This document shows, in pieces, positions 56,486 through 64,000 of a stretch of DNA of 64,000 bases. Within the stretch, counting starts at the first letter, position 1. Each line of letters starts with the position of its first letter. Where the stretch lies: NCBI RefSeq assembly GCF_017163755.1, contig NZ_JAFIWC010000020.1, positions 1-64,000 on the forward strand, given 5' to 3'. This stretch comes from Xanthomonas sp. Lineage in GTDB: Bacteria > Pseudomonadota > Gammaproteobacteria > Xanthomonadales > Xanthomonadaceae. The translations under genes were made by a program, and so were the position numbers. Under the pieces are notes generated by a model that was not told the origin of the DNA, did no database searches, and saw nothing but the letters and a program-made list of their open reading frames with translations.

Positions 56486-57761
56486 GGGGATGGCATGCAT
56501 GATGGTAGTCGTCGAGTGCGGCACCGATGTGCGCCATGGCCAGGGACTGCGGATCGTTGCTCGCGGTCCCGTTGCGCAGCGCATGCAGTGCGTGGGGGAG
56601 GAACTGGCTGATCAGGGAGATCGGCGGCGGGTCGGCGCGCAGGTTGTCGAACAGGCGCTGGCGGGCCTGCTCGATCGCCGGGTCGGGCCAGTAGTAGCGG
56701 ATGCGGTCGCTGAGGCTGTACTGCAGGTCCACGCGCAGCGCATCGCCCTGGCGGTGGTAGTAGCGCTGCCAGTGGCCGGGCAGCTCGCGCATGCGTTCCA
56801 GCGTGACCTCGCGCAGGCGCGCGCGGCGCGGCGCGTCGATCCACTCGCGCTCGATCGCGTCCAGCGCCCACAGCGCCTCGCGCAGCGCGAAGGTCAGGCC
56901 GGGGCCAACCTTGAGGATGGCGAAGTGGTCGCGCACCAGCGCACGCAGCGCGTCGCGGGTCTGGTAGTCGGTGGAATGCGCCTCGAACACCATCCCCGGC
57001 ACCGGCTCGATCGCCTGGCTCAGCGCGCGCGCCGCGTCCGGCCGGTAGTCGACCACGCTGTGGTGGTCGAATTCCACGCCCGGCTGCACCACCGAGGCCA
57101 GCACCCGCTGCCAGGCCTGCGCCAGGCCGGCCTGCGCGAACGCCTGGCGGTGCGCCTCGATGGTGGCCAGCGCGGCCTGCGGCGTGGTCAGCGCCAGGCC
57201 TTCGATGGTTTCGGTGGCGCCGCCGGGCACCGGCACCTCGGTGCCGATCACGTACACCGGCGCCTCGCCGCCGGCCTGCGCGTGGGCCGCTTCGGCGGCC
57301 TGGCACAGGCGCACCGCGCGGCGCACGATCTCCGCCTCGGGCAACGGCTGCGGATCGCCCTGGCAGGCCATCGAGCAGTCCAGGTGGATCTTGCGGAAGC
57401 CGGCGGCCACGTACGCGGCCACCATGGTCTCGGCCTTGTCCATCGCCGCGCCGGCGTCCAGCGCGGTCCACGGATTCGGCCCGAGGTGGTCGCCGCCCAG
57501 GGCGATGCGCGCCGGGTCGAAGCCGACCCGTTCGGCGATGGCGTGGACGAAGCCGGCGAAGTCGCGCGGGGTCATGCCGGTGTAGCCGCCGTCCTGGTTG
57601 ACCTGGTTGCAGGTCGCTTCGAACAGCACCAGATCCTGGCCGTTGCGCTGGGCATGGCGCAGGCCGGCTTCGATGACGAGGGGGTGCGCCGAGCAGATCG
57701 AGGTCACGCCGATGGCGTGCCCGCGCTTGTGGCGGTCGATGAGGTCGAGCAGGACGTGCAT
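56472..57761 (-). CDS. GatZ/KbaZ family tagatose-bisphosphate aldolase subunit
   Basis: The 429-residue protein has the family signatures GVTSICSAHPLVIEAGLRHA, FEATCNQVNQDGGYTGMTP and GGDHLGPNPW. In E. coli these proteins support the class II tagatose-1,6-bisphosphate aldolases GatY/KbaY. In some other bacteria relatives (AgaZ) have been proposed to be tagatose-6-phosphate kinases. No GatY/KbaY is present in this cluster, so either the aldolase lies elsewhere or this protein has the second role. It sits between the transporter (12-nt gap) and agaS (14-base overlap). Confidence 0.9.
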   Translation of the reverse strand: MHVLLDLIDRHKRGHAIGVTSICSAHPLVIEAGLRHAQRNGQDLVLFEATCNQVNQDGGYTGMTPRDFAGFVHAIAERVGFDPARIALGGDHLGPNPWTALDAGAAMDKAETMVAAYVAAGFRKIHLDCSMACQGDPQPLPEAEIVRRAVRLCQAAEAAHAQAGGEAPVYVIGTEVPVPGGATETIEGLALTTPQAALATIEAHRQAFAQAGLAQAWQRVLASVVQPGVEFDHHSVVDYRPDAARALSQAIEPVPGMVFEAHSTDYQTRDALRALVRDHFAILKVGPGLTFALREALWALDAIEREWIDAPRRARLREVTLERMRELPGHWQRYYHRQGDALRVDLQYSLSDRIRYYWPDPAIEQARQRLFDNLRADPPPISLISQFLPHALHALRNGTASNDPQSLAMAHIGAALDDYHHACHPHDQH

Positions 57762-57773
57762 GGGGGAGTCCAG

Positions 57774-58700
57774 TCAGGGGAGGGGGGCGGCGGCGGTGTC
57801 GCGCTCGGGTTCGAGCACCAGCAGCAGCGAGGCGATCAGGGCCAGGGCCAGGCCGGCCATCTTCAGCGGGCCCGGCACCACGCTGGCGAAGATCAGCGAC
57901 AGCACCGCGGTCACCAGCGGCGCGCCGGCGTTGGTCAGCGGCGCGACCACGATCGCCTTGCCGTGGCGGAACGCGTACACCAGGGTCAGCGCGCCGATGG
58001 CGTTGAGCAACTGGATCGCCGCGGTCATCCACGGCCCGTCCAGGCCCAGGTTGACCGGTTGCCGCCAGTCGGTCATCGCCAGCGCCACCGGGGTCAGCAG
58101 CAGCGCGCCCAGCGCCATGTAGAAGAAGATGCTCTCGGCGCGCACGCTGTGGTTGGCCAGGCGCATGAAATAGGCCTGCACGCCCCAGGCCAGCATGATC
58201 AGCAGCGACTGCAGGAACCAGCCCAGGCCCTCGCCGGCGCCGCGGCCGAAGGACAGGTCCAGCAGCGGCAGCGCCACCAGCGCCAGCCCGATGCCCAGCG
58301 TGCCCAGCCAGCCGGTGCGTTCGCGCAGCAGCAGGAACGACAGCGCGATGGTGACCACCGGCGACAGCGAGATGATCGGGAACACGAAATAGGCCGGGCC
58401 GATGGTCAGCGTGTGGAACAGCAGCATCTGCCCGCCGGCGCCGAGCAGGCCGATGGTCAGCCCGTAGATCACCGCGCGCGGCGAGCGCTCCAGCGCCCAG
58501 CCGCCGCGCCACAGGATGTACAGCGCCGGCACGATCATCGTCAGCGCCCACACGCAGTACACCAGCGTATCGGGGAAACCGTGCTGCGCGGACAGCGGCG
58601 ACAGCGCGCCCCACACGCCCCACAGGGCGACGGTGGACAGCGCGAACGCCAGCCACGGACGGCGCCGCGGCGAAGCGGCCGCGAGCGGGGAAGCGCTCAC
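57774..58700 (-). CDS. EamA/DMT-family inner-membrane transporter
   Basis: The 308-residue protein has about 10 transmembrane segments and the two EamA halves (WGVWGALSPL near the start; AYFMRLANHS and APLTNAGAPLVTAVL later). It probably moves a small sugar or aminosugar across the inner membrane, given its place in the operon. This family more often carries metabolites outward or amino acids, so the role is inferred. A GTG at 58700 overlaps the stop of the GH36 gene (GTGA), which fixes the start. It replaces the sugar MFS or PTS carriers seen in similar clusters. Confidence 0.85.
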   Translation of the reverse strand: MSASPLAAASPRRRPWLAFALSTVALWGVWGALSPLSAQHGFPDTLVYCVWALTMIVPALYILWRGGWALERSPRAVIYGLTIGLLGAGGQMLLFHTLTIGPAYFVFPIISLSPVVTIALSFLLLRERTGWLGTLGIGLALVALPLLDLSFGRGAGEGLGWFLQSLLIMLAWGVQAYFMRLANHSVRAESIFFYMALGALLLTPVALAMTDWRQPVNLGLDGPWMTAAIQLLNAIGALTLVYAFRHGKAIVVAPLTNAGAPLVTAVLSLIFASVVPGPLKMAGLALALIASLLLVLEPERDTAAAPLP

Positions 58701-60781
58701 GCGGACGCTCCCAGCGGCGTGGCCTGGAGCAGGGCGAAGCGCTCGAACGCCAGCGTCAGTGTGTCCTCGCCGGCGGCCACTTCGCCCAGGTCCACGTCGT
58801 TGAACAGGTCGCGCACCCGGTAGCGGCCGGCACCCAGGCCGCGCAGCTGCAGCGGGCCGTCCCAGCGCGCGGCGTAGAAGCCGTAGTACATCGCGCCGTC
58901 CTTGGCGATCGCGTGCGCCTCGGGCTTGTCGAAGCCGATGTCGTACAGCGCGCCCAGGTAGTCGCCCTGCGGCAGCATGTGCCGCTTGTACAGGTCCACC
59001 CACTTGCGCCACAGCGCTTCCTTGCGCGCGGTCAGCACGAAGCCGCCCGGCGGCAGCGGCACGCTCGGATTGTCGATGTCGCGCGGCCAGGTGAACTTGG
59101 ACGAGATCACCGCGCCGATGCCGACGCTGGAGGCGAAGTCGTCATGGCCGTCGGCCAGTTCCACATGGTCGCCGGCATAGCTGCTGCGCGCGCCGATCAG
59201 CGCCTTCATGCTCTTGCCCTTGCTGCGCACCTGCCAGGAGGACAGCGGGTCGGACGCCGGGTACTGGTCGGTGGCCGGCAGGTTGTGGAACGCGAACGCG
59301 GTGCCGCAGGGGCACAACTCCACCACCGCGTCCGGGTTGGCCTCGTGCGCGGCGCGATGGATCGCGTCCCAGAACCTGGCCAGGCCCTGCACCGAATCGC
59401 TGGGATGCGCGTGGCGGTGCGCCGGGTTGTGGCACGGCGCCACCGCGTTGAGGTGCTGGCCGTCGAGCTTGATGCCCTCGAAGCCCCAGTCGCCGATCGC
59501 CTTCTTCACCAGCGCCACGTAGAAATCGATCGTCGGCTGGTAGGCCGGGCACTGGGTCAGCGCGTTCCACCAGGTCACGGTCTGGAACGCGCCGTCCTTG
59601 TCCAGCAGCAGCATGTCCACGTGCTCGTGCAGCACGTCGCTGCCCGGATCGGCGGCCAGCGGCGCCAGCCACAGGCGCGGGCGCATGCCCTGCTTGCGTA
59701 CCTGCGCGACGAACTCGCGCATGTCCGCCTCGCCGCGCGGGAACTTGCGCCGGTCGATGCGCCAGTCGCCTTCGTTGGTCTGCCAGCCGTCGTCCAGCAC
59801 CGCCCATTCGAAGCCCAGTTCGCGTGCCTTGGGCAGGGTGTCCAGGATCTGCCGCAGGTTGAAGTTGCGTTCGTAGCCCCAGGCGCACCAGATCGGCGCG
59901 AACGCCGACGCCGGCGCCTGCGGCGCGACGATGCCTTCGGCCTGCATGAACTGCCGGTACTGCTGCAGCGGCGCGAAATGGTCGCCGCGGTGCACCGCCA
60001 GCAGGGTGCGCTCGGTGACCAGGGTCTGGCCCGGCGCCAGCGTCGCCGGCTGCGCCGATTCGACCGCGATGCTGGCGCCGCCGGCGGTCTTGCGCACCGG
60101 CAGGTCCAGCGGGCGCGGCACCGGTTCCATATGGCCCACGGCCAGGCCCACGTCGCGGCGCCAGATGTTGGCCACCGGCGTGCCGCCGCCGTAGTCGGAC
60201 GAATCCATGGCCAGCGTGTTGCGCTGGGCGAAGCCGGCGCCCAGCGGCTGGACCCAGTCGCGGCGGTCGGTGTGGGTGGTGCCGGAGAAGCTCCAGAACC
60301 CGCCCGGCGCGTCGGCCAGTTCGTGCGCGGCGTTGCGCCAGCCGGCGATCTCCAGCGCGCTGTGGCCATCGTTGCGGTAGCGGGTCTGCAGCACGGCCAG
60401 GCCGGGCAGGGCATCGAAGAAGGTCACCGCCACCTGCTTCTCGATGCCCTGCGCCGAACGCCCGGTGACGATCGACTGCTGGCCGCGGCCGTGGCGCGCA
60501 TCGTTGACCGGCATGGACCGCTGCGCGGTGAGCGCGAAATCCTCGAGCGCCCCATCTGCCAGCAGCAGGCTCTCGCTGGGCTGGTACGGGGTCAGCGGCT
60601 TGCCGCGGGCGAGCAGGCGGGTGTGCAGCCGGCGGTCGAAGGCGATCGACAGCACCGCGTCGTGCGCCATCGCCGAAGCTCCCTGGGTCCGCGCCGGCGC
60701 GGCCAGCGCCATCGGCACGGTGGCCCAGGCGCCGGCGCCGGCCACGAGCTTCAACATGGTGCGACGTGCGATCGGAGGCAT
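58697..60781 (-). CDS. GH36-type alpha-galactosidase / alpha-N-acetylgalactosaminidase, Tat-exported
   Basis: The 694-residue glycoside hydrolase resembles clan GH-D enzymes. The motifs are IWCAWGYERNFNLRQIL, AVLDDGWQTNEGDWRID, the nucleophile Asp440 in GIKLDGQHLN, and the acid/base Asp511 in YPASDPLSSW. An N-terminal beta-domain precedes the barrel. The first residues (ARRTMLKLVAGAGAW) form a twin-arginine signal peptide, so the folded enzyme should be exported to the periplasm. Cleavage of alpha-linked galactose or N-acetylgalactosamine is expected, and the sequence alone does not decide between them. It is the first gene of the operon and divergent from a secreted amidohydrolase. Confidence 0.9.
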   Translation of the reverse strand: MPPIARRTMLKLVAGAGAWATVPMALAAPARTQGASAMAHDAVLSIAFDRRLHTRLLARGKPLTPYQPSESLLLADGALEDFALTAQRSMPVNDARHGRGQQSIVTGRSAQGIEKQVAVTFFDALPGLAVLQTRYRNDGHSALEIAGWRNAAHELADAPGGFWSFSGTTHTDRRDWVQPLGAGFAQRNTLAMDSSDYGGGTPVANIWRRDVGLAVGHMEPVPRPLDLPVRKTAGGASIAVESAQPATLAPGQTLVTERTLLAVHRGDHFAPLQQYRQFMQAEGIVAPQAPASAFAPIWCAWGYERNFNLRQILDTLPKARELGFEWAVLDDGWQTNEGDWRIDRRKFPRGEADMREFVAQVRKQGMRPRLWLAPLAADPGSDVLHEHVDMLLLDKDGAFQTVTWWNALTQCPAYQPTIDFYVALVKKAIGDWGFEGIKLDGQHLNAVAPCHNPAHRHAHPSDSVQGLARFWDAIHRAAHEANPDAVVELCPCGTAFAFHNLPATDQYPASDPLSSWQVRSKGKSMKALIGARSSYAGDHVELADGHDDFASSVGIGAVISSKFTWPRDIDNPSVPLPPGGFVLTARKEALWRKWVDLYKRHMLPQGDYLGALYDIGFDKPEAHAIAKDGAMYYGFYAARWDGPLQLRGLGAGRYRVRDLFNDVDLGEVAAGEDTLTLAFERFALLQATPLGASA

Positions 60782-60828
60782 GGCGGCAATCCCGTTGAGG
60801 AGCCTGGATTCTGCGTCAGCCGTTGCGG

Positions 60829-60873
60829 TTGATGCAAGCGTTTTGTTGCGATATGGTGCAGATAAGTTTCGTT
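60829..60873. promoter_or_regulatory. Operator candidates in the GH36/amidohydrolase divergent promoter
   Basis: The 112-bp gap between the two start codons contains TTGATGCAA (60829-60837), GTTTTGTTGCG (60840-60850) and TTTCGTT (60867-60873) followed by ATATAAC. The same TTGATGCAA and TTTCGTT words recur in front of the DeoR-type regulator, suggesting one repressor binds both regions. Confidence 0.55.
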
Positions 60874-60893
60874 ATATAACAAGAGGCGTTGCC

Positions 60894-62033
60894 ATGACCG
60901 CTTTCCTGCGTACGTTGTCTACCGGCGTGGCCGCCACGCTGCTCGCGCTGGCGGCATCCGCCGCCACGCCGCCGCCGCCGGCGGCGCCCGTGGCGGCGGA
61001 CGCCGCGTATTCGATGGACGACTTCGCGCGCGTGCGCAAATACGACGCCCACGTGCACGCCAACCGCGCCGACGGCGCGTTCCTCGAGCAGGCGCGCGCC
61101 GATGGTTTCGAGCTGATGTCGATCAACGTCGACTATCCGGACTTTCCCAGCCTGGCGCTGCAGCGCCAGGCGGCCCTGAAGCTGGCCAGGCAGGACCCGG
61201 CGCGCTTCCACTGGGCCGCCACCTTTTCGATGAAGGGCTACGCTGCCCCGGGCTGGGCCGCGCGTGCCGAGGCCGGGCTGGCGCGCGACGTGGCCCAGGG
61301 CGCGCGCGCGGTGAAGATCTGGAAGAACGTCGGCATGGTGGAGAAGGACCCCGGCGGCCGCCTGATCATGCTCGACGACCCCGGCCTGGCGCCGGTGGCC
61401 GAGCGGGTACGCGCGCTGGGCGTGGCGCTGATCGGGCACCAGGGCGAGCCGCACAACTGCTGGCTGCCGCTGGAGCAGATGACCACCGACAACGACCGCC
61501 AGTACTACCGCAACCATCCGGCCTACCACATGTACCTGCACCCGGAACAGCCCGGCTACGAGGACCAGATCGCCGCGCGCGACCGCTTCGTCGCCGCGCA
61601 TCCGCAACTGCGCTTCGTCGGCGCGCACATGGGCAGCCTGGAATACGACGTCGAGCGCCTGGCCGCGTTCCTCGACCGTTTCCCCAACGCCAGCGTCGAC
61701 CTGGCCGCGCGCATGAGCCAGGTGCAGTACCAGTCGGTGCGCGACCGGCGCAAGGTGCGCGACTTCTTCATCCGCTACCAGGACCGGCTGCTCTACGGCA
61801 CCGACCTGACCTTCGCTCCCGACGCCAAGCCGGAGGACTTCAAGCGCGAGGCGCACGCGGTATGGCGCGCGGACTGGCGCTACCTGGCCACCGGCCAGAC
61901 GCAGCGGGTGCAGGCGATCGATGCCGACGTGCCGGGCCTGGCGTTGCCGCGCGCGGTGATCGACAAGATCTACTACGGCAATGCGGTGCGCGTGTTCGCG
62001 CCGGCAAGGCCGGTCGAGCAGGCGGGTGGCTAG
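60894..62033 (+). CDS. Secreted amidohydrolase family protein (COG2159-like)
   Basis: The 379-residue protein has a signal peptide (about 1-24, LLALAASA) and an amidohydrolase TIM-barrel with the metal motif KYDAHVHANRAD. It also has histidines in ALIGHQGEP and FVGAHMG and an ending LLYGTDLTF that supplies the barrel's last metal ligand. This group includes decarboxylase-like and lactonase-like enzymes. It is not a NagA/AgaA deacetylase by motif, so its job in this cluster is unclear. The ATG at 60894 has AAGAGG 7 nt upstream. It shares its promoter region with the GH36 operon. Confidence 0.87.
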   Translation: MTAFLRTLSTGVAATLLALAASAATPPPPAAPVAADAAYSMDDFARVRKYDAHVHANRADGAFLEQARADGFELMSINVDYPDFPSLALQRQAALKLARQDPARFHWAATFSMKGYAAPGWAARAEAGLARDVAQGARAVKIWKNVGMVEKDPGGRLIMLDDPGLAPVAERVRALGVALIGHQGEPHNCWLPLEQMTTDNDRQYYRNHPAYHMYLHPEQPGYEDQIAARDRFVAAHPQLRFVGAHMGSLEYDVERLAAFLDRFPNASVDLAARMSQVQYQSVRDRRKVRDFFIRYQDRLLYGTDLTFAPDAKPEDFKREAHAVWRADWRYLATGQTQRVQAIDADVPGLALPRAVIDKIYYGNAVRVFAPARPVEQAGG

Positions 62034-62110
62034 AGCGTGTTTCGCACGATATCTGGCGGCCGCCGGCGCCGGGAGCGCGCTGGATGCCTCCGGTCGGCTT
62101 TGTCGGTGAA

Positions 62111-62142
62111 GCCTGTCGCGGCTGAAGCCGCTCCTACAGGGG
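62111..62142. repeat. REP-like arm, GCGGCTGAAGCCGC type
   Basis: GCCTGTCGCGGCTGAAGCCG continues into CTCCTACAGGGG, a single arm of the palindromic family with the GGCTGAAGCC core seen near creD. It lies in the 291-bp convergent gap between the amidohydrolase and DeoR genes, where I see no gene. Confidence 0.85.
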
Positions 62143-62324
62143 GGCGTCGGCTCGCATCGATGGCGGGGCGATGCGGAACGCTTACGGGTGGTTTGGGCCG
62201 AGGAAGTTTGCGGGCGCCTTGATGGCCGGCCGCCCGGGGCGCTTGCGCAGGCGCCTTGTCTGCAAGCGGGCCAGAGAAGCGCTGCTGCCTTCCGCCGCGA
62301 GCGGGCGGCGCGGACCGACGGCGC

Positions 62325-63104
62325 TTACGCCAGCAGCAGCTCGAAGCCCAGCTGCTCGCTGGCCTGCACGATCTGCTCGGGCGCGCCGGTATCGGTGATC
62401 AGCGTGTCCAGCACCGCCACCGGAATGATGCGGTGCAGGCAGATCTTGCCGAACTTGGAGCTGTCGGTGATGGCGATGACCATGCGCGCGGCCTCGACCA
62501 TCTTGCGGTTGAGCAGCGCTTCGGGCTCGTAGTGGGTGGTGATGCCGCGCTCCAGGTCGAAGCCGTCCACGCCCAGGAACAGCTTGTCCACGTGCAGCGC
62601 GCCAAGCGCCTCCACGGTCAGCCCGCCGTAGAAGGCCATGTTGCGGCGGCGCAGCTCGCCGCCGAGCATGACGATGTTGATGTGGTTCTTGGGGGTGAGC
62701 GCGGTGAGCACGCCGAAGTCGTTGGTGACCACGGTAACGTCCAGGTCGGGCAGGGCCTCGGCCAGGGCGATGGCGGTGGTGCCCGAGTCGATGGCGATGG
62801 TGTCGCCGGGCTTGACCAGGGCCGCGGCGCGCTCGCCGATACGCCGCTTCTCGTCCAGGTGCACGGTGCGCTTGGCCTCGTACGGCGGTTCGGCGGTGCT
62901 GCCGCCGACCATGCCGCTGTCGATCGCGCCGCCATACGCGCGCGCCATCACGCCGCGTTCGGCCAGGTAGCGCAGGTCCTTGCGCACGGTCTGCATGCTC
63001 ACCCCGAAGCGCTGGGCGAGGGTGGCGACCTGCACGCTGCCTTGCTGGCGCACGAGTTCGCTGATCTGCAGACGGCGTTGGCTGGTGTCGCGGGTGGCGG
63101 CCAT
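62325..63104 (-). CDS. DeoR/AgaR-type repressor of the carbohydrate cluster
   Basis: The 259-residue regulator has a DeoR helix-turn-helix at about 10-60 (LQISELVRQQGSVQVATLAQ, FGVSMQTVRKDLRYLAERG). A C-terminal sugar-phosphate sensor domain spans about 75-245 (AIDSGTTAIALAEALPDLDV, VMLGGELRRRN, FLGVDGFDLERGITTH). It most likely responds to a phosphorylated sugar made by the neighbouring kinase. It is divergent from the TonB-dependent receptor, with repeated TTTCGTT motifs between them and near the GH36 operon. AAGGA 7 nt upstream supports the ATG at 63104. Confidence 0.93.
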   Translation of the reverse strand: MAATRDTSQRRLQISELVRQQGSVQVATLAQRFGVSMQTVRKDLRYLAERGVMARAYGGAIDSGMVGGSTAEPPYEAKRTVHLDEKRRIGERAAALVKPGDTIAIDSGTTAIALAEALPDLDVTVVTNDFGVLTALTPKNHINIVMLGGELRRRNMAFYGGLTVEALGALHVDKLFLGVDGFDLERGITTHYEPEALLNRKMVEAARMVIAITDSSKFGKICLHRIIPVAVLDTLITDTGAPEQIVQASEQLGFELLLA

Positions 63105-63139
63105 GGGAGTTCCTTCGGAGGCGGCAAAAGTATGCCGTA

Positions 63140-63196
63140 TTTCGTTGTGTTTCGCTATTGATGCAAAACGAAACATGTTATAGGCTCGGTTTCGTT
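63140..63196. promoter_or_regulatory. Repeated TTTCGTT operator candidates between deoR and the TonB receptor gene
   Basis: TTTCGTT occurs at 63140-63146 and 63190-63196 and reversed (AACGAAA) at 63167-63173, with a variant TTTCGCT at 63150-63156. TTGATGCAA lies at 63158-63166. The spacing and repetition fit a DeoR/AgaR-type operator array controlling both divergent genes. Confidence 0.6.
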
Positions 63197-63242
63197 GTTT
63201 AACCGGCACGCCGGCCACCGCGCACCCTGAGGAGAGAACCCA

Positions 63243-64000
63243 GTGAACGCCGCACCCCTGCATCGGAACACGCTGTACCGTGGAATCGCGCTCGCCCTGC
63301 TGCTGCCGGCCACGGCCTCGGCGCAGGCCCTGCAGGACCCGGTCGCGCCAGCGCCGCAGACGGTACAGGCGCAGGGCGGCGCCGCGGCGGCCGGCGATCC
63401 GGCGACGCTGGAAACCGTGGTGGTGACCGGCGTGCGCGGCAGCATGGCGCGGGCGACCGAGCTCAAGCGCGACGCCGCCACGGTGCAGGATTCGATCAGC
63501 GCGCTGGAACTGGGCAAGTTCCCCGACGACAACGTGGCCGATTCGCTCAGCCACATCACCGGCGTGTCGATCTCGCGCACCGCCGGCGGCGAAGGGCAGA
63601 AGGTCAGCGTGCGCGGGCTGGGCCCGGAATACACCCTGACCACGTTCAACGGCCGCATCCTGGCCACCGACGGCGCCGGCCGCGACTTCGCCTACGACGT
63701 GCTGCCGGCCGACGTGATCAGCGGCGCCGACGTGATCAAGGGCGCGCAGGCGGCGCTGACCGAAGGCGCCATCGGCGGCCTGATCAACCTGCGCTCGGCC
63801 AGCCCGTTCGACCAGAAGGGCGCGCACGGCATCGTCCGCGTGGAGGGCGACCGCAACCAGATGTCCGAGCTCAACGGGCGCAAGTTCTCCGCCGCCTTCA
63901 GCAACACCTTCGCCGGCGACACCATGGGCGTGCTGCTCGGCGTGGTCTACGCCGAGCGCAAGGACCGCACCGACATCGCCGGCAACGACGGCGGCTGGAC
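63243..64000 (+). CDS. TonB-dependent outer-membrane receptor, cut by the window end
   Basis: About 252 residues are visible of a protein that usually has 800-1000. There is a signal peptide to about residue 27 (PATASA), then a TonB box (ETVVVTG at 57-63). The plug domain follows with LGKFPDDNVADSLSHITGVS, SVRGLGPEYTLTTFNGR and EGAIGGLINLRSA, typical of the large Xanthomonas carbohydrate receptors. The barrel starts at about residue 180 and continues past the window. The start is a GTG at 63243, with GGAG about 8 nt upstream and no better ATG. It probably brings the cluster's oligosaccharide into the periplasm. Confidence 0.9.
   Translation, partial: MNAAPLHRNTLYRGIALALLLPATASAQALQDPVAPAPQTVQAQGGAAAAGDPATLETVVVTGVRGSMARATELKRDAATVQDSISALELGKFPDDNVADSLSHITGVSISRTAGGEGQKVSVRGLGPEYTLTTFNGRILATDGAGRDFAYDVLPADVISGADVIKGAQAALTEGAIGGLINLRSASPFDQKGAHGIVRVEGDRNQMSELNGRKFSAAFSNTFAGDTMGVLLGVVYAERKDRTDIAGNDGGW

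Noticed and set aside
60894-62033. Annotation of the secreted amidohydrolase as the missing N-acetylgalactosamine-6-phosphate deacetylase
   Set aside because: It has a signal peptide and COG2159-type motifs instead of the cytoplasmic NagA/AgaA pattern, so it cannot act on a cytoplasmic sugar phosphate.

Overview
The window is 64 kb of very GC-rich chromosomal DNA. The gene content and order indicate a Xanthomonadaceae bacterium, most likely Xanthomonas or a close relative. The signs are a large Xanthomonas-style TonB-dependent receptor, a FliA-type chemotaxis operon, a creBCD locus and many copies of the GTGGGAGCGACTTCAGTCGC palindromic repeat. No rRNA, tRNA, CRISPR array, insertion sequence or prophage was recognised. 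This assignment is from family knowledge, not a database search.

Layout. 0.1-7.5 kb holds housekeeping and stress genes: a secreted unknown, aqpZ, a pirin, endonuclease V, gpmA, a SHOCT membrane protein and an M13 metallopeptidase. 7.6-12 kb is a small sugar locus: a GH127 beta-L-arabinofuranosidase and a GPH symporter, with a divergent AraC regulator. After a frameshifted gene remnant comes a membrane-anchored phospholipase D-like protein. 13.9-24.4 kb is a chemotaxis operon read leftward: STAS protein, cheA, two chemoreceptors, cheW, a REC-EAL phosphodiesterase, cheR and cheB. A sigma-28-like promoter lies in front of it. 24.8-34.5 kb carries mfd (with an in-frame insertion of repeat DNA), a GNAT, a CDF metal transporter, a YwqG-like protein, rlmJ and creB-creC. 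creD follows after a 670-bp, repeat-filled gap. 36.5-42.2 kb holds small enzymes (GNAT plus nitrilase-type amidase, a DUF3616 protein), gltX and a zur-like regulator. 43-49 kb is an RND efflux adaptor and pump with two TetR regulators and no outer-membrane channel gene. 49.3-54.2 kb has a cupin, a response regulator with an HWE histidine kinase, an AadA-type nucleotidyltransferase and a methyltransferase.

54.4-64 kb is a carbohydrate cluster. A tightly coupled five-gene operon encodes a Tat-exported GH36 alpha-galactosidase-type enzyme, an EamA/DMT transporter, a GatZ/KbaZ protein, an AgaS-type SIS protein and a BadF/NagK-type sugar kinase. A secreted amidohydrolase is divergent from it. A DeoR/AgaR-like repressor and a TonB-dependent receptor (cut by the window end) follow. 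The content suggests uptake and breakdown of an alpha-linked galactose or N-acetylgalactosamine glycan. Repeated TTTCGTT motifs and a shared TTGATGCAA element in both divergent promoter regions point to one regulon.

The observations most worth checking are the repeat-derived insertion in Mfd, the chemoreceptor with three exact 90-residue modules and no periplasmic sensor, the aminosugar/galactoside cluster with its operator candidates, the 104-bp tandem repeat at 37.0-37.3 kb, and the repeat cluster splitting creBC from creD.
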